Both the position numbers and the translations under genes were made by a program. A stretch of DNA of 64,000 nucleotides from G963664225 sp964538065 (GTDB lineage Bacteria; Verrucomicrobiota; Verrucomicrobiia; Limisphaerales; UBA1319), in NCBI GenBank assembly GCA_964538065.1, contig CAZIDG010000010.1:10168-74167 (forward strand), given 5' to 3'. The notes beneath the pieces are model-generated. The model was not told the DNA's origin. It saw only the letters and a program-made list of their open reading frames with translations, and did not search any database. This document shows, piece after piece, positions 62,901-64,000 of this stretch. Positions within the stretch are counted from its first letter, which is position 1. Each line of letters starts with the position of its first letter.

Positions 62901-63542
62901 TCAAATCGCCCTGGGCGCCAGCAGGCTTTTACTGGAGCGCAGCAGAATGCGCAGCATCACCGCGTTCAGATCGGACGCGGTTTTGACATTCTGGATGATC
63001 TCGTTTTTGACCCCCAGATCGATCTCACGGTCCGGCACGCCAGGCCGCATGCTGTGGAATTTCAGCCTGCCCAGCGTCAGGTTCAGGGTGTCGATGCCCG
63101 CGAAATCGAGGTTCGATTCAGACTTCTGCGGGGCGGTCTTTTGTGCGAGATACCCCTGCAAAAGCTGGAGGCTGTTCTGTCCCGACGGGTCCTCCACAAC
63201 ATCGATCTCCGCCAGGTTCAACCGCACAAGATGGAGCCGCAGCTTCTGGCTGGCCAGGGCATCCCGGTCATATTCCACATGCAATTCCTTGAGGACCAGG
63301 AACGGCCCTCCCCCGAATTGAGCGGGATGATACAGGGTGAAGTTCTCCATCGTGAGGGTCGGTGCGCCCAGGGCGAGCTCGAACGATCCGATCCGCGCCT
63401 CCAAGCCGGTCTCCGCGTGAAAACGATACTCGAGGTAGGACTTGATCAGGTAATCCTTGGACAGCAGCAGCGCCACCGCCAGCACCACCGCCAGGAGGAG
63501 CAATCGAAACACCCATCGTGTGACAAATTTGATCATCGCCAT
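62901..63542 (-). CDS. AsmA-like inner-membrane protein
   Basis: 213 aa from MAMIKFVTRW (or 211 from MIKFV at 63536). One N-terminal membrane helix (about 10-30) is followed by a beta-rich region, RIGSFELALGAPTLTMENFTLYHP, PFLVLKELHVEYDRDAL and LRLHLVRLNLAEIDVV, a pattern of AsmA/DUF748-type proteins. The full AsmA proteins are longer, so this is a short relative or a different one. Function unknown; envelope association likely. Confidence 0.65.
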   Translation of the reverse strand: MAMIKFVTRWVFRLLLLAVVLAVALLLSKDYLIKSYLEYRFHAETGLEARIGSFELALGAPTLTMENFTLYHPAQFGGGPFLVLKELHVEYDRDALASQKLRLHLVRLNLAEIDVVEDPSGQNSLQLLQGYLAQKTAPQKSESNLDFAGIDTLNLTLGRLKFHSMRPGVPDREIDLGVKNEIIQNVKTASDLNAVMLRILLRSSKSLLAPRAI

Positions 63543-63816
63543 CCCCGCGGCCCGACGCCTGGGCGGGTTCCACGCCACGCCCGGCTCCCGGCACCGCGGT
63601 CCTGTCAAAACCTAATGGCCTCCACGCCACTGGCAAGGTGAAACGGCCTCCTTGTTTCAAAAACATGCTCATCCCGCCTTGAAACCACAGGGACAACCGT
63701 CCCGCAGGGAGGCCGGCAGCGGGCGCTGATTGGCCCGCGAATGGCCCTTGTCGTGTTTTTTCCTCGCGCGACCCGGGTAATTGGGTCAGGATGACGCCCA
63801 ACCAAAGGCGAGTTGC

Positions 63817-64000
63817 ATGCCCCTACGCCTGCTCCATCTGTTCCTCTTGCTGCTCCTGACCGGCCTGGCTGACAGTCCGGCCTGGGCCCATGTGCGCACA
63901 CATCAATATGACTGGGCGGACCGGTTGACCAATTTCAACAGCGGGGCGGTGTCGCTCGTGTATGATGCGGAGGGGAACCGGGTGAAGAAGGTGGCCAACG
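63817..64000 (+). CDS. secreted YD/RHS-repeat protein, N-terminal fragment
   Basis: 61 residues before the window ends. A Leu-rich signal peptide (MPLRLLHLFLLLLLTGLADSPAWA, cut after AWA) is followed at once by HQYDWADRLTNFNSGAVSLVYDAEGNRVKKVAN, which is an RHS YD repeat (YDxxxRLT ... YDAEGNRVKK). Usual RHS proteins have hundreds of residues between signal and this late-type repeat. Gene extent and toxin or wall-protein status cannot be judged here. Confidence 0.7.
   Translation, partial: MPLRLLHLFLLLLLTGLADSPAWAHVRTHQYDWADRLTNFNSGAVSLVYDAEGNRVKKVAN

Noticed and set aside
1..64000. CRISPR arrays, prophage or insertion sequences
   Set aside because: No regularly spaced repeats, transposases, integrases or phage structural genes were seen.

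Overview
The window reads as a chromosomal scaffold of a motile, Gram-negative heterotroph, most likely a Verrucomicrobiota or other PVC-group bacterium. That placement is an inference. It rests on the gene repertoire: a PQQ-propeller secreted protein starting ENWPQWRGP, singleton GH140-like and GH106-like glycosidases, a stand-alone CoaB, a two-subunit GlcDF, weak Shine-Dalgarno sites and moderately high GC. Three runs of exactly 100 N (19203-19302, 20920-21019, 56899-56998) are scaffold joints.

Bases 1-10631 hold housekeeping and sensory genes: the end of an ABC-2 permease, a secreted GH140-like glycosidase, plsY and gpsA (phospholipid precursors), a 1117-residue membrane hybrid histidine kinase with REC and HPt, pepT with an overlapping small HTH-like gene, and thrC on the minus strand.

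Bases 10968-32840 are a large, colinear flagellar cluster: flgBC-fliEFGHIJ-motE-fliK-flgD-flgE-fliLMNOPQR-flhBA-flhF, then a small membrane protein, fliA, motA, motB and a small CxC protein. It covers the export apparatus, MS and C rings, hook, stator and sigma-28. Rod (flgF/G), P/L ring, hook-junction, flgM, fliS, flhG and chemotaxis genes are not in the window. Sigma-54 -24/-12 motifs lie before flgB and before the small gene upstream of fliA. glcDF, coaB and an orphan ECF-type ATPase follow.

Bases 37325-50137 are the filament module: a near-perfect sigma-54 site, fliW, csrA, flagellin 1, two very large glycosyltransferase/methyltransferase fusion proteins (932 and 1745 aa), a consensus sigma-28 promoter, a leader with two GGA-loop hairpins (candidate CsrA sites), flagellin 2, a strong terminator and fliD. 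The sequence suggests sigma-54 makes FliA, FliW, CsrA, flagellin 1 and the modification enzymes; FliA then fires flagellin 2, whose translation is probably held by CsrA until FliW sequesters it. This module is the most interesting part of the window.

Bases 50160-64000 return to general functions: pyrF, a PQQ-propeller protein, ppk1, a DPP-IV-like peptidase cut by a gap, a DeoC homologue lacking the Schiff-base lysine, recO, tRNA-Val(CAC), a GH106-like alpha-L-rhamnosidase, an M42 peptidase, an AsmA-like membrane protein and the start of a secreted YD/RHS-repeat protein.
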